A DNA stretch of 64,000 bases. Source: Bradyrhizobium sp. PSBB068. GTDB lineage: Bacteria; Pseudomonadota; Alphaproteobacteria; Rhizobiales; Xanthobacteraceae. The notes beneath the pieces were generated by a model, which saw only the letters and a list, made by a program, of their open reading frames with translations, made no database searches and was not told where the DNA came from. Location of the stretch: NCBI GenBank assembly GCA_016839165.1, contig CP069300.1:3410001-3474000 (forward strand), in the 5' to 3' direction. How positions within the stretch are numbered: position 1 is the stretch's first letter; every line of letters starts with the position of its first letter. Both the position numbers and the translations under genes were made by a program. Of this stretch, positions 34,742-46,056 are shown in pieces.

Positions 34742-35146
34742 TCACTGCTTGGTTTGCAGATAGGCGATCACGTCGGCGCGGTCGCGGGCATTGCTGAGCC
34801 CCTTGAAGAACATCTTCACGCCGTGAACGTCGCCGCGGGGGTCGGCGAGGTAGGCATCGAGCGCCGTCACGTCCCAGGGCGCCTTGTTGCCGCGCATCGC
34901 GTCCGAATAGTCGAACCCCTGGACCGACGCCGGCTGGCGACCGACGACGTGCCACAGGCTCGGGCCGACCTTGTTCACGCCGACGTCGATCGAATGGCAA
35001 TTCTGGCAAATGCGCTGGAAGATGGCCTGGCCCGCGATCGGGTCACCGTCGAGCGCCCAGGCCGGCGCAGCCGATGTCGCGAGCAGAGCGGCGGCGAGCG
35101 TCATGCTGCCGACGGCGCAGGCCATTGCGAATTTCGTCCCCATCAT
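34742..35146 (-). CDS. Class I cytochrome c (cytochrome c2-like)
   Basis: 134 residues. Signal peptide 'MMGTKFAMACAVGSMTLAAA' ends at AWA; haem site 'CQNCH' with 'KVGPSLWHVVGRQPASVQGF' around the loop, and an axial Met in 'GVKMFFKGLSNARDRADVIA'. Periplasmic electron carrier. The pattern fits soluble cytochrome c2/cy-type carriers between the bc1 complex and oxidases or periplasmic dehydrogenases. GGAG 6-7 nt before the ATG at 35146. Confidence 0.9.
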   Translation of the reverse strand: MMGTKFAMACAVGSMTLAAALLATSAAPAWALDGDPIAGQAIFQRICQNCHSIDVGVNKVGPSLWHVVGRQPASVQGFDYSDAMRGNKAPWDVTALDAYLADPRGDVHGVKMFFKGLSNARDRADVIAYLQTKQ

Positions 35147-35262
35147 GAATTTCTCCGGAAACAGTTTGGATTGCAATTGGAGGGATGTCGGGTCGATCTC
35201 ATCTCTTGGTTTGAGCAGGATGTCCGCGAGGGAAACCCGGTCTCCACATTCCGGGTCATGCT

Positions 35263-35826
35263 CTAATGCCGCTCGGCTTCAGCCTCCTTCTCCAGATCCA
35301 TGATGTGGGCGCGCAGCACGTCGAACCGCGCCTCGGTCGCATCGCTGAACAACGGGTCCTTGTGCGGCGAAAGCGTGGACTCGATGTCGGCCCAATCTTG
35401 CGGCGTCAATGCCTTGACCGCGGCGGGAAAGAAATCGCGGTCTTCCATCATGATGTGGCGCCGCTCGTGCGCCAGGAAATCGCGGATGACCGCGTCGACA
35501 TTCTCGCGCGGAATCTCGCCGCCCGCGCGCACATTGGCGACCGCGTGGGCGACGCGGTGCAGGCGATCGGAGCCCTTCTGATGCTCGCGCGCGAGATCGC
35601 CCATCTTCGCCGCGGCCGCAGGATCGCGATGCCTGAGCTTGGCGAAGATCAGGTCTTCTTGGCGATGATGGTAGAGCTCCGTGTAGACCTCGAAATAGGC
35701 GATGATGCTGCCGATCACTTCGTAATCCGGGCGGCCGGCGTGATCGAAAATATCCAGCTCATGCTCGAGAACGTTGAGCAGCCGCTCGATGTTGCGGTGT
35801 TCCCGGGACAGAATGTCGATGATCAT
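35263..35826 (-). CDS. Hemerythrin-domain protein
   Basis: 187 residues of four-helix hemerythrin type with likely di-iron ligands in 'SREHRNIERLL', 'YHHRQEDLIFAKL', 'AREHQKGSDRLHR' and 'FLAHERRHIMMEDRDFF'. Binds O2 or NO, or senses iron or redox state. The start at 35826 sits directly behind a perfect inverted repeat (35831-35856), which covers the ribosome-binding area. Confidence 0.88.
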   Translation of the reverse strand: MIIDILSREHRNIERLLNVLEHELDIFDHAGRPDYEVIGSIIAYFEVYTELYHHRQEDLIFAKLRHRDPAAAAKMGDLAREHQKGSDRLHRVAHAVANVRAGGEIPRENVDAVIRDFLAHERRHIMMEDRDFFPAAVKALTPQDWADIESTLSPHKDPLFSDATEARFDVLRAHIMDLEKEAEAERH

Positions 35827-35830
35827 GGCA

Positions 35831-35856
35831 CTGATCCAGGCAGGAGGCTGGATCAG
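35831..35856 (-). promoter_or_regulatory. Perfect inverted repeat in the hemerythrin leader
   Basis: CTGATCCAG-N8-CTGGATCAG, ending 5 nt before the start codon. It could be an operator for a dimeric regulator or an RNA hairpin that hides the ribosome site. Not a canonical FNR/FixK site (TTGAT-N4-ATCAA). Confidence 0.5.
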
Positions 35857-36045
35857 TCCATAGACGAAAAGACCGTCACCAACTTTGCGCTGGATCAAGG
35901 CGCAAGCCGAATATGCGCGATGGTTCGCGCGAAGCGCTGCCGGATGGCGCCCCAGCCGGTCGCTGCGCCGGGGTTTGCCGGTTGGCTCACCAGGCCGAGG
36001 GGCGTATGATCCGCGGCAAATACGAGGAAATACAGGGAGGATGCC

Positions 36046-36378
36046 ATGCATCATACCTTGGTGCCCAGTGACCGGGTCGAGCACGTCTGCGTCTTCGGGC
36101 GCGACGGTTCAAAACTCGGTTCGATCGAGCGGCTGATGCTCGACAAGGTGAGCGGCACGGTGGCCTACGCCATCATCAAGACCGGCGGCGTGCTGAGCAC
36201 CCATCACCACTATCCCGTCAGATGGACCGCGCTGCACTTCGATCCCGCGCGGCAGGCCTTCGAGGCCGAAGTGACGCTGGAGGATCTGCGCGCCGGGCCG
36301 TCGGAGTTCGACGGCGACGAATTCGACTGGGGCGACCGCTCGCAGTCGTATACGCACCCGAATTATTGGGCGGTGTAG
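36046..36378 (+). CDS. PRC-barrel domain protein
   Basis: 110 residues: 'VEHVCVFGRDGSKLGSIERL', 'YAIIKTGGVLSTHHHYPVRW', the compact beta-barrel seen in RimM and photosynthetic reaction-centre H. Stand-alone PRC proteins of rhizobia are stress-linked with unknown role. GGGAGG stands 6 nt before the ATG. Ends in 'YTHPNYWAV'. Confidence 0.85.
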   Translation: MHHTLVPSDRVEHVCVFGRDGSKLGSIERLMLDKVSGTVAYAIIKTGGVLSTHHHYPVRWTALHFDPARQAFEAEVTLEDLRAGPSEFDGDEFDWGDRSQSYTHPNYWAV

Positions 36379-36387
36379 CTGGAGCGA

Positions 36388-36487
36388 GTAGGGCGGGTTA
36401 GCCCAACGGGTCCGCGCGACGCGGGGCCCGATAACCCGCCGAGCTTGGCGATAAGATGGCGGATTACGCTTCGCTAATCCGCCCTAC
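36388..36487. repeat. BIME-like palindromic element
   Basis: Outer arms GTAGGGCGG and CCGCCCTAC bracket two hairpins, the right one GGCGGATTA-N8-TAATCCGCC. The GTAGGG(C/T)GGGTTAGC family is abundant in Bradyrhizobium; another member is at 59352-59384 and a degenerate one near 36927-36953. Confidence 0.75.
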
Positions 36488-36544
36488 GCTTGGTGCTATC
36501 GTGGTAGTCTTGATAAGCGACGCATCGTCGTCAAAGTTAGGCGC

Positions 36545-36925
36545 ATGACCCAATACAAGCCCGTCGGCTGGCCTTCCGTCATACCGAGAATTGTCACGAG
36601 CGACTTCACCGGCTTGGCCGGATTCTTGAAAAACGTCTTCGGTGCCGAAGGCGAAGTGCGCTCCGGAGCGCCAACGGAAATCCGGATCGGAGACTCGATC
36701 ATCCTGATCAGCGACGGCGGAGGCATCCGCGAGACGATGCCGTCCTTCCTCTACGTCTATGTTCCGAACACCGACGAAACCTACCACCGCGCGATCGCGG
36801 CAGGAGCTGAATCGATCGAAACCCCCGCGGATACGCCTTATGGCGACCGACGAGCGATGGTTCGGGATTCCTGGGCAAACGTCTGGCAGATCGCCTCGTA
36901 CCGCGGGAATCGAGACAATGTCTAG
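36545..36925 (+). CDS. VOC/glyoxalase-fold protein (PhnB-like)
   Basis: 126 residues: paired beta-alpha-beta-beta-beta units ('VIPRIVTSDFTGLAGFLKNV', 'EIRIGDSIILISDGG', 'YVYVPNTDETYHRAIAAGAE', 'RAMVRDSWANVWQIASY'). Resembles bleomycin-resistance/PhnB-like proteins; not a confirmed enzyme because metal His/Glu residues are only partly present. Lies left of the transferred-looking nuclease gene. Confidence 0.82.
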   Translation: MTQYKPVGWPSVIPRIVTSDFTGLAGFLKNVFGAEGEVRSGAPTEIRIGDSIILISDGGGIRETMPSFLYVYVPNTDETYHRAIAAGAESIETPADTPYGDRRAMVRDSWANVWQIASYRGNRDNV

Positions 36926-37258
36926 TGTAGGTTAGCCGGAGGCGTAACCGCTACAATGTCGCAAAAGGATCGGTGAAATGCGCTACGCCAATTCGCCTAC
37001 GGACCTCATTCTGGCTACCTGCTAAGCCTTCCTTTTAGGCAATGAGCTACGTACAGCCTCGTTCATTCGCTGCAGCCGGCTGCGAAGCAAGCTAGCACAA
37101 GTGCGGAGGGTGAGCGGGGAGTAATGCGTCACGTTCGTCGCAAGAACGGCAAATTATGCACCCCGAGTCGACGCGGCAAGTTTTTATAGTCCAACTCGAC
37201 ATGAGCATCTATTCAACGTTACGTTGTGCCTCGCGGAGTTGAGTTTGCTGGAGGAGCA
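36926..37258. other. Intergenic region at the left edge of the nuclease gene
   Basis: About 330 bp. Its first ~30 bp look like a degenerate GTAGGTTAGCC...GTAACCGCTAC palindrome; after that GC falls. A TATAGT hexamer near 37186 is a candidate -10 for the nuclease gene. No integrase, attachment repeat or insertion sequence seen. Confidence 0.45.
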
Positions 37259-39421
37259 ATGACAATTAGCGAGACTGAAATACGTAGAGCTTTAGAAAAG
37301 CTAGATTCCCGGTGGATAGCACAGGAACTGACGGCGGGCTCTGCGGAAGACAACGCCAAAGCCTTACTTGAACTTGCAATGCGATCGGGACAGTTATTTT
37401 TTAAGTATCCCAATAAGCGGGAAGGCGCGCGGAACCTCTTTTTCTCGGAACTGCAAAAGCTTTTCGCCAAGACTCTTAGCGCGGGCCTGCAGCAGAGTCT
37501 GACGGATGTCGTCACGACAGTTAGAAGGGTAGAAGAAGGGTATCGTAATGTTCTTCACATACTAAACAAGCTACCCGCGCGCAGTCGACCTCCGACGACG
37601 CAAGTCTCGGCAGCGCTAAAGTTAGCTTCGCACTATCTCGACTTCGTCGAGCGGCGGGCGCGCGAGAGCATCAAGAAAAAGAAGAGATTGAGTGTTCCGG
37701 ATGAGCCGACCGGTACGCTCGATGATGGAACGCCTTTCCTGATAGATTCTGCGACAACATCGTTGATTGAAAATCTAGGTGCGACGCTTGAAATGTTCGC
37801 GCACGAGAACGGATGGATATCAAGGGACGGAAGAATTGTCTTTCCGGAATTGCAGGAAGTTTCGGATGAAGAATTGAGCGAAAGCGTTGCCGTTGCGACA
37901 TTGGCAACGAGTTGGATCAGATGGGAGAGAGTGGAACAACGTCGTCGATATTGGGGTGGAGAATTCGTAGAGATCGAGAACGGAAGAGCGATCGAGGGAA
38001 TGCCTGGGGAGGCACGCGCGTACTTTGAGTACGTTCCTTCCGGCGAAGAACACTACGACTGGATCGCCAACGAGCGCCTCAAGGAACAGTTACAGCAGAT
38101 CGTTGCAGAGTTGATGTTCGAAACGCCGGCACTGGAGCAAGAAAAAGACATTTCAGATCAACCTAAGCTACTTCCTGACGAATTCGTCAGTGTCCGTGAA
38201 GTTAGCTCTGCGATGTATCTATCGAGGGTACTGGGCGCGGACGTTAGGACCGACCGAGGAAAATATGCGGGATTGAAGATCATCGAGTGGCTCCGCGGGT
38301 ATAGCGCTCTCAACAAATTGGCGTTGGAGTGCTTTGAACGGAACGTCGATCCCTTGGAAAGATGCTTGCCAGCGTTCGATCGAATGGAACTTCAACATAG
38401 GCTAGAGCAAGCTGGCCTCTCGTCAGAGGCGGCTACGGCGTTCATCGCACAGGTTACCTTCTGCACCCGAAGTGAAGATCTGTTTGATTGCCCGCTGTTA
38501 CAGATGTCTGGCGGCTCACTTTTGTTTGTTGCGCCAGCAGCAATTCACGCCGATCCCGGTATGACGACCTATTCTAACTTACTGTCGTTGGAAGAGCGGT
38601 TCGATGGCAAAGGAAAGAGGTTTGAGGCCGAAGTCCAGCAGTTCTTCCAGGCAATGGGTCTTAATGCCTTTAGCATTGATACGAGCCGTGATGGAGAGCC
38701 CTACGAGATCGACGTTCTTGTACCGTGGGAGAGCCATCTCTTTATTTTCGAATGCAAGAATCGCGGCTTGTCAAATCATCACCCAATCCAGTCCTATTAC
38801 TTCCGAAAAGAGCGTGACGCCTTCATTAAACAAATCAAACGGCAGCTGAATGGATTAGCCATGTACCCTGAGATGGCGATTGAGGCTGGAGGAGTAGACC
38901 CGCGTCAAATGCAGATTGTACCCATTATCTTGTACGAAGCTCCTTATGCTGAAGGCGGTGCGCATGACGGGATTTATATTGCAGATTGGTCAAGCATTGG
39001 CCGTTTTTTCAAAGATCGGTACTTGAATTCAAAGACCCCGCACGTTCTGCATCGAAAGAAGCGTCTCATACATCGGTCGGGCTTATATTCTTTCTGGCAA
39101 GGTAAGGAGCCGGCACCAAACGATTTGATGCGTCAACTCTCTGATCCAGTGCAGGTTCGGATAATGCAGAGTCGGATAAAGGAGATTGAAAGCGTTTTTG
39201 TAATTGACGAGAATCGGCTCGGAGTCAGTCGGGAGCTGCAGCGGGGACCTTTCATTTTGGAGAGAGTTGGCAAGCTTCTCGGATTTGATGCCGCGGGGGT
39301 CAAGTCCGAGGAAAGAAAGGCAAGAAGGCAAGTCGCCGCTCTTAACAAGGCTCTCGAGCAGAAGGAATTAAGGCAGCAAACAAGAGCCTTTCGGGAAAGG
39401 CAGAAGCGAGCAGAGAAATGA
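37259..39421 (+). CDS. Stand-alone PD-(D/E)XK (restriction endonuclease-like) nuclease, 720 residues
   Basis: The only sign of function is the C-terminal third: 'GKRFEAEVQQFFQAMGL' (E ~455), 'EPYEIDVLVP' (D ~485) and 'LFIFECKNRG' (E ~498, K ~500) form the E...D...ExK pattern of the PD-(D/E)XK fold, Mrr-like. The N-terminal ~430 residues are helical, with charged stretches and no recognised domain; the C-terminus is a basic coiled coil (LNKALEQKELRQQTRAFRER). The gene is much AT-richer than its neighbours and uses rare codons, so was probably acquired by transfer. GGAGGAG stands 2-8 nt before the ATG at 37259. No methyltransferase or helicase partner nearby. Resembles orphan defence nucleases. 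Confidence 0.65.
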   Translation: MTISETEIRRALEKLDSRWIAQELTAGSAEDNAKALLELAMRSGQLFFKYPNKREGARNLFFSELQKLFAKTLSAGLQQSLTDVVTTVRRVEEGYRNVLHILNKLPARSRPPTTQVSAALKLASHYLDFVERRARESIKKKKRLSVPDEPTGTLDDGTPFLIDSATTSLIENLGATLEMFAHENGWISRDGRIVFPELQEVSDEELSESVAVATLATSWIRWERVEQRRRYWGGEFVEIENGRAIEGMPGEARAYFEYVPSGEEHYDWIANERLKEQLQQIVAELMFETPALEQEKDISDQPKLLPDEFVSVREVSSAMYLSRVLGADVRTDRGKYAGLKIIEWLRGYSALNKLALECFERNVDPLERCLPAFDRMELQHRLEQAGLSSEAATAFIAQVTFCTRSEDLFDCPLLQMSGGSLLFVAPAAIHADPGMTTYSNLLSLEERFDGKGKRFEAEVQQFFQAMGLNAFSIDTSRDGEPYEIDVLVPWESHLFIFECKNRGLSNHHPIQSYYFRKERDAFIKQIKRQLNGLAMYPEMAIEAGGVDPRQMQIVPIILYEAPYAEGGAHDGIYIADWSSIGRFFKDRYLNSKTPHVLHRKKRLIHRSGLYSFWQGKEPAPNDLMRQLSDPVQVRIMQSRIKEIESVFVIDENRLGVSRELQRGPFILERVGKLLGFDAAGVKSEERKARRQVAALNKALEQKELRQQTRAFRERQKRAEK

Positions 39422-39427
39422 CTCCGG

Positions 39428-42409
<2,982 letters not shown>

Positions 42410-42500
42410 TGCGACGGTTCCGGGCGCATGATCGGGCGCCTTTTGGGCGCGCATCGCCGGTGATGCCGGGAGCTTGCGCCGATGGGGTGTGTGAAGACTG

Positions 42501-42515
42501 GAACGTAGGTAGAAC
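42501..42515 (-). promoter_or_regulatory. LexA (SOS) box of uvrA
   Basis: GAAC-N7-GAAC on the plus strand, i.e. GTTC-N7-GTTC read toward uvrA, the alphaproteobacterial LexA site. It lies 47-92 bp before the two possible uvrA starts. Confidence 0.85.
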
Positions 42516-42691
42516 GGCCGACAATTTCCAGTGCTGAATGGCGTCCATCAACGGATAGTTTAGCCGATGGCAGCAGCCGTCAGCAGGATCGGTTCCAGAT
42601 TTCCGTTTTGACGCGTTTTCCTGGCGCGAACCGGCATCCATCCCGGATCAAGTTCCGGGACAGGCTTCGCTCGAAAATGCTTTGACGAAAA

Positions 42692-42716
42692 AAAGGCCGG
42701 CGCGAGGCCGGCCTTT
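42692..42716 (-). terminator. Rho-independent terminator, GGCCGGC type
   Basis: Stem AAAGGCCGGC / GCCGGCCTTT with a 5-nt loop, followed on the minus strand by a T run (the A7 at 42688-42694). It lies 240 bp past the barrel gene at 42958, with the palindromic repeat between. Confidence 0.7.
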
Positions 42717-42789
42717 CCGAGACCTTGGGGGGCTGTCTTTCGCTTAAAGCGAGATGAGTTTTGGTTGAATCGGCTTGGCGCGGTCTTGC

Positions 42790-42917
42790 TTCACCTCTCC
42801 CTGGTGGGGAGAGGTCGGATTGCGCAGCAATCCGGGTGAGGGCTCTTGCTCTCTCGATAGACCGCAACCCCTCACCCGATTTGCTCCGCAAATCACCTCT
42901 CCCAAGGGAGAGGTGAA
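42790..42917. repeat. Long palindromic repeat, CCTCTCCC/GGGAGAGG family
   Basis: Arms TTCACCTCTCCC and GGGAGAGGTGAA at the ends, with internal pairs around GGATTGCGCAGCAATCC and GATTTGCTCCGCAAATC. This element is dispersed in alphaproteobacterial genomes. Confidence 0.8.
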
Positions 42918-42957
42918 CTTTCGATGCCGTTCCAGCTCAACTTAATCTCATCAGGCT

Positions 42958-43623
42958 TTAGTACTTCGCGACGATCGGGCCGCCGAAGTGATAGTTCACG
43001 CCGAACTGGACGGTGTGCAGGTTGATGTCGGCCGACCGCACGCCGAAGTAGGTCTCACCGCCCAGGCTGCGATACAGGTATTCGCCCTTGATCGACCACT
43101 GCGGCGCGATGAACGCCTCGATGCCGGCACCGACGGTCCAGCCCGAGTGGAAGTTGCTCTGCGAGACGCTGACGCCGCCCGCGCTGAGGGAGAGCTTGTT
43201 GTCGACCCAGGCGTAGCCGCCGGTGCCGTAGAACAGCACCTTGTCGACCGCGAAGCCGATGCGGCCGCGCGCGGTGCCGAGCGCGTCGATCTTGCTCGTC
43301 GCCGTGATGCCGAGCGCAGTGGCGGAGGCGTTGACGTCAGCCCATGCGCCGTCGGCCTCGAGGCCGTACACGATGTTGCCGGCCTGCCAGTTGTAGCCGA
43401 TGGTGCCGCCGCCGAAGCCGCCTTCCATCTTCGGGTTGCCCGAATTCTCGCTGGCGTAGCCACCGAAGCCGCCGATGTAGAAGCCGGTCCAGTTGGTGAA
43501 CGCGACCGGCGGCGGAGCCTTCACGTAGGGCGCGCGAGCCGCCATGTCGGCGGCCATCGCCGGTGCAATTGCGCTGAGGGCAAACATGCCGGCCGAGGCC
43601 AGCAGAACATTCCTGATTTTCAA
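42958..43623 (-). CDS. Small outer-membrane beta-barrel protein 1 (Omp25/31-like)
   Basis: About 221 residues from a TTG start at 43623 ('KIRNVLLASAGMFALSAIAP', signal peptide), with AADMAAR cleavage region. The barrel begins 'NWTGFYIGGFGGYASENSGN' and ends 'LHTVQFGVNYHFGGPIVAKY', the pattern of the rhizobial Omp25/Omp31 family. An ATG at 43698 is possible but gives a long non-signal extension. First of three paralogues on the same strand (42958, 43858, 44868). Confidence 0.8.
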   Translation of the reverse strand: MKIRNVLLASAGMFALSAIAPAMAADMAARAPYVKAPPPVAFTNWTGFYIGGFGGYASENSGNPKMEGGFGGGTIGYNWQAGNIVYGLEADGAWADVNASATALGITATSKIDALGTARGRIGFAVDKVLFYGTGGYAWVDNKLSLSAGGVSVSQSNFHSGWTVGAGIEAFIAPQWSIKGEYLYRSLGGETYFGVRSADINLHTVQFGVNYHFGGPIVAKY

Positions 43624-43792
43624 AGTCCCAGTCCCATTTTCTTGTTGTCCCTTCAAACATTGAAGGGAAACGCCAACGCGGTGTCGCGTGACGTTCATGT
43701 GTTTCTACCTAGAAATCTTGGAAGTTGTGTATCCGTGAAACCACAATGCACGGAAAACGGCCCACGCGAGCCGTGCGCTTGCCCGCAACGAA

Positions 43793-43820
43793 AGAGCCCG
43801 GCGCAAGGCCGGCTCCTGTC
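43793..43820 (-). terminator. Hairpin after barrel gene 2
   Basis: GAGCC(C)GGC / GCCGGCTC stem with CTTTC after it on the minus strand, 38 nt past the stop of the gene at 43858. Confidence 0.55.
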
Positions 43821-43857
43821 GTTCGCTGCACGGCTGCGGCGCGCGGCCGCAGGTCGC

Positions 43858-44619
43858 TCAGTACTTCGCTGACACCACCGGACTGCTCGGTGCGTTGAAG
43901 TGGTAATTGATGCCGAGCTTGACGGTGTGGAAACTGTCCTTCCACTCCGAGCGATCGTTCAGTGCCGGCGTGTACTGGATCGGCGCGACCTTGCCGAGAT
44001 CGATGTAGTTGTATTCGAGCTTGGCCGACCAATTGGCAGCGAACATGTATTCGACGCCGGCGCCGGCGGTCCAGCCCCAGCGCGTGTCGCTGGCCGAGGC
44101 CGAGGGCGGCGCGAGCCCGGCATTGTAGCGGTGCAGGATGTCGCCGACCGCGGCGCCGCCGCTCACGAACCACAACGTGGCGCCGTCGGCGTAGCCGAGC
44201 CGGCCCTTGATGTCGCCGAAGCTGCGCAGCTCGGTGTAGTAGGTGTCGAGCACACTGGGCGGTCCGACATTGATCACGTCGGAGCGGCCGGTGACGGCGG
44301 CCCAGTGGTAGTCGCCCTCGATCCCGAACACGACGGGGCCGGTCTGAAAATTGTAACCGACCACGCCGCCGACAAAGCCGCCGCTGGTGTTGTAGCTCTG
44401 CGTGCCGATGAACGCCGCATCGTTCGGTGCGCCAAGGTAAGTCTCGTTGCTGGTGCCCCAGCCGCCGCCGCCCTGGGCGCCGAGATAGAAGCCGCTCCAG
44501 CTGGTCGCAGGCGCGACGACCGGCGCCGGTGCGGGGGCGTGCGCGGCGAGGTCAGCCGCCGATACGGACGAAACGCTCAGCGCGGCAAGGCCGGCCGCGG
44601 CAACGCAAAGCTGCTTCAT
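43858..44619 (-). CDS. Small outer-membrane beta-barrel protein 2 (Omp25/31-like)
   Basis: 253 residues from ATG 44619 ('MKQLCVAAAGLAALSVSSVS' signal peptide; an ATG 3 codons upstream is possible). Barrel from 'SWSGFYLGAQGGGGWGTSNE' to 'FHTVKLGINYHFNAP' then a Ser-rich turn and 'VVSAKY'. 'RWGWTAGAGVEYMFAANWSA' is the Omp25-type repeat strand. Confidence 0.82.
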   Translation of the reverse strand: MKQLCVAAAGLAALSVSSVSAADLAAHAPAPAPVVAPATSWSGFYLGAQGGGGWGTSNETYLGAPNDAAFIGTQSYNTSGGFVGGVVGYNFQTGPVVFGIEGDYHWAAVTGRSDVINVGPPSVLDTYYTELRSFGDIKGRLGYADGATLWFVSGGAAVGDILHRYNAGLAPPSASASDTRWGWTAGAGVEYMFAANWSAKLEYNYIDLGKVAPIQYTPALNDRSEWKDSFHTVKLGINYHFNAPSSPVVSAKY

Positions 44620-44816
44620 GGAATCCATCCCGTTTCGAATCGATCAATGACGGGACAAGGCTACCAGCACAGGTTGCAAGCCAGCGTAGCGCTCCGGCCA
44701 CACTGATAACATTTTGATTTTATTGGATATTGCACGATTTATTAAGATTTAACCACGTTTGATTCGTGGTTGTGTGCGACTGGCCGCTCGCGCGAGCCGG
44801 CCGACCCGCCAAACAA

Positions 44817-44841
44817 AAAGGCCGGCGCGAAGCCGGCCTTT
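44817..44841 (-). terminator. Rho-independent terminator of barrel gene 3, GGCCGGC type
   Basis: Same stem as at 42692: AAAGGCCGGC / GCCGGCCTTT, loop GCGAA, followed on the minus strand by TTTTTGTTT. Confidence 0.85.
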
Positions 44842-44867
44842 GGTCTCGATCGAACCGGATCGCGCGA

Positions 44868-45611
44868 TCAGTAGCGCGCGACCACCGGGCCACCCCACTT
44901 GTAGTTCACGCGGACGGTGACGAGGTCGACGTCCTGGCGGTCGCGGATGCTGCTGAACAGCGCGCCGGTCGGGGTGGTGAGGTTGTAGGTCTTGTCCTGC
45001 ATGAACAGGTGGTCGTATTCGACACCAGCGGTCCAGTTCGGCGCGAAGCCGACTTCGATGCCGGCGCCGATGGTGCCGCCCCAGCGGGTGTCGCTGGCGC
45101 TGCCGGCGAGCACGCCGGTCGGCGTGAAGAAGGTCCTGTAACGATTGTCGGTCAGCGCCGCACCACCCTTGGCGTACAGCAGCACGTTGTTGACGGCGTA
45201 GCCGACCTGGCCGGTGAACAGGCCGAACGCGTCGATCTTGGTCTGGTTGGTGAAGAGGCCCGGGAAGATCGCGCTGTTGTTGCTGCCCTTCAGGTCAGCC
45301 CAGTCGCCCTGCGCTTCGAGGCCGAACACCCAGGCGCCGGACTGCCAGCGATAGCCGATCTGGCCACCGGCAACGCCGCCGGTCGCGTCATGGCAACCAT
45401 CCGATCCGAGGAGCAGTCCACCCGGGACCTGGCTCCAGCAATTGTGGCTCGAGCCCCAGCCGCCGTTGGCGCCGATGTAGAAGCCACTCCAGTCATAGAT
45501 CGCAGCAATTATCGGCGGCGCCTTGGTGTAGGGGCGTGCCGCGAGGTCGGCCGCCGCAGCGGGCGCTGCGAACGCAATCAGGGCAACCGTACCGAGCAAA
45601 AACTTCTTCAT
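44868..45611 (-). CDS. Small outer-membrane beta-barrel protein 3 (Omp25/31-like)
   Basis: 247 residues. Signal peptide 'MKKFLLGTVALIAFAAPAAA', 'YDWSGFYIGANGGWGSSHNC' at the first strand and 'LVTVRVNYKWGGPVVARY' at the last. It has two Cys pairs in its first external loop ('NCWSQVP', 'GCHDATG'), absent in the other two copies. Confidence 0.85.
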   Translation of the reverse strand: MKKFLLGTVALIAFAAPAAAADLAARPYTKAPPIIAAIYDWSGFYIGANGGWGSSHNCWSQVPGGLLLGSDGCHDATGGVAGGQIGYRWQSGAWVFGLEAQGDWADLKGSNNSAIFPGLFTNQTKIDAFGLFTGQVGYAVNNVLLYAKGGAALTDNRYRTFFTPTGVLAGSASDTRWGGTIGAGIEVGFAPNWTAGVEYDHLFMQDKTYNLTTPTGALFSSIRDRQDVDLVTVRVNYKWGGPVVARY

Positions 45612-46056
45612 TTCAAAACTCCCAGCCGATCGGCTTCCAAAAGGGTCCCAAAGCCGATCTCAGACGCGAGCGCCCATCTGATGGTGGACATCTATACGCT
45701 GATTCAACCGGAAACGCCGTCTCCCAAAAGCCACACTTGCGGAAGAAGTGTGGCTAGTGCAAGTCATTGATTTACTGAATTTTTTCTAGCGTGGATGAGC
45801 CGGCGGGCCGCCGCGATCGAAATCGTCCGGCCGTTCTATCGCCCTGGTCGCCTCTACGGCTGGTTGTGGCGAACAAAACTGGAACATTGTCGGCTGCAGT
45901 GCTATATCCTCGATAGTCGTGGATAACCGCGCGCGGGCAAAGGCGGCGAGCCGGCGCCGGCGTATAGGGTCATCCACGACGCCTGCGATGTAAGTGGCGA
46001 AGGTTGAGAGTGGCGGCCGATGTCCGGACGCCCGGTTTTTAAGTGGAGATGATGCG
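45612..46056. other. Region between barrel gene 3 and ssb
   Basis: About 445 bp of promoters for the divergent genes, including the LexA box at 45871-45885. A hairpin, ACACTTGCGGAAGAAGTGT, lies near 45735-45755. No gene recognised. Confidence 0.5.
45871..45885 (+). promoter_or_regulatory. LexA (SOS) box upstream of ssb
   Basis: GAAC-N7-GAAC with spacer AAAACTG, the reverse complement of the alphaproteobacterial GTTC-N7-GTTC LexA site; 172 bp before the ssb start. SSB is a plausible SOS gene. Confidence 0.75.

Larger units (their letters stand above)
42455..42957. other. Region between uvrA and the first outer-membrane barrel gene
   Basis: About 500 bp: uvrA promoter with LexA box (42501-42515), a terminator (42692-42716) for the barrel gene, and a long palindromic repeat (42790-42917). 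Nothing coding. Confidence 0.6.

Noticed and set aside
36926..39421. Mobile element borders around the nuclease gene
   Set aside because: No direct repeats, integrase, transposase or tRNA target were found, so only a transfer inference from composition is kept.
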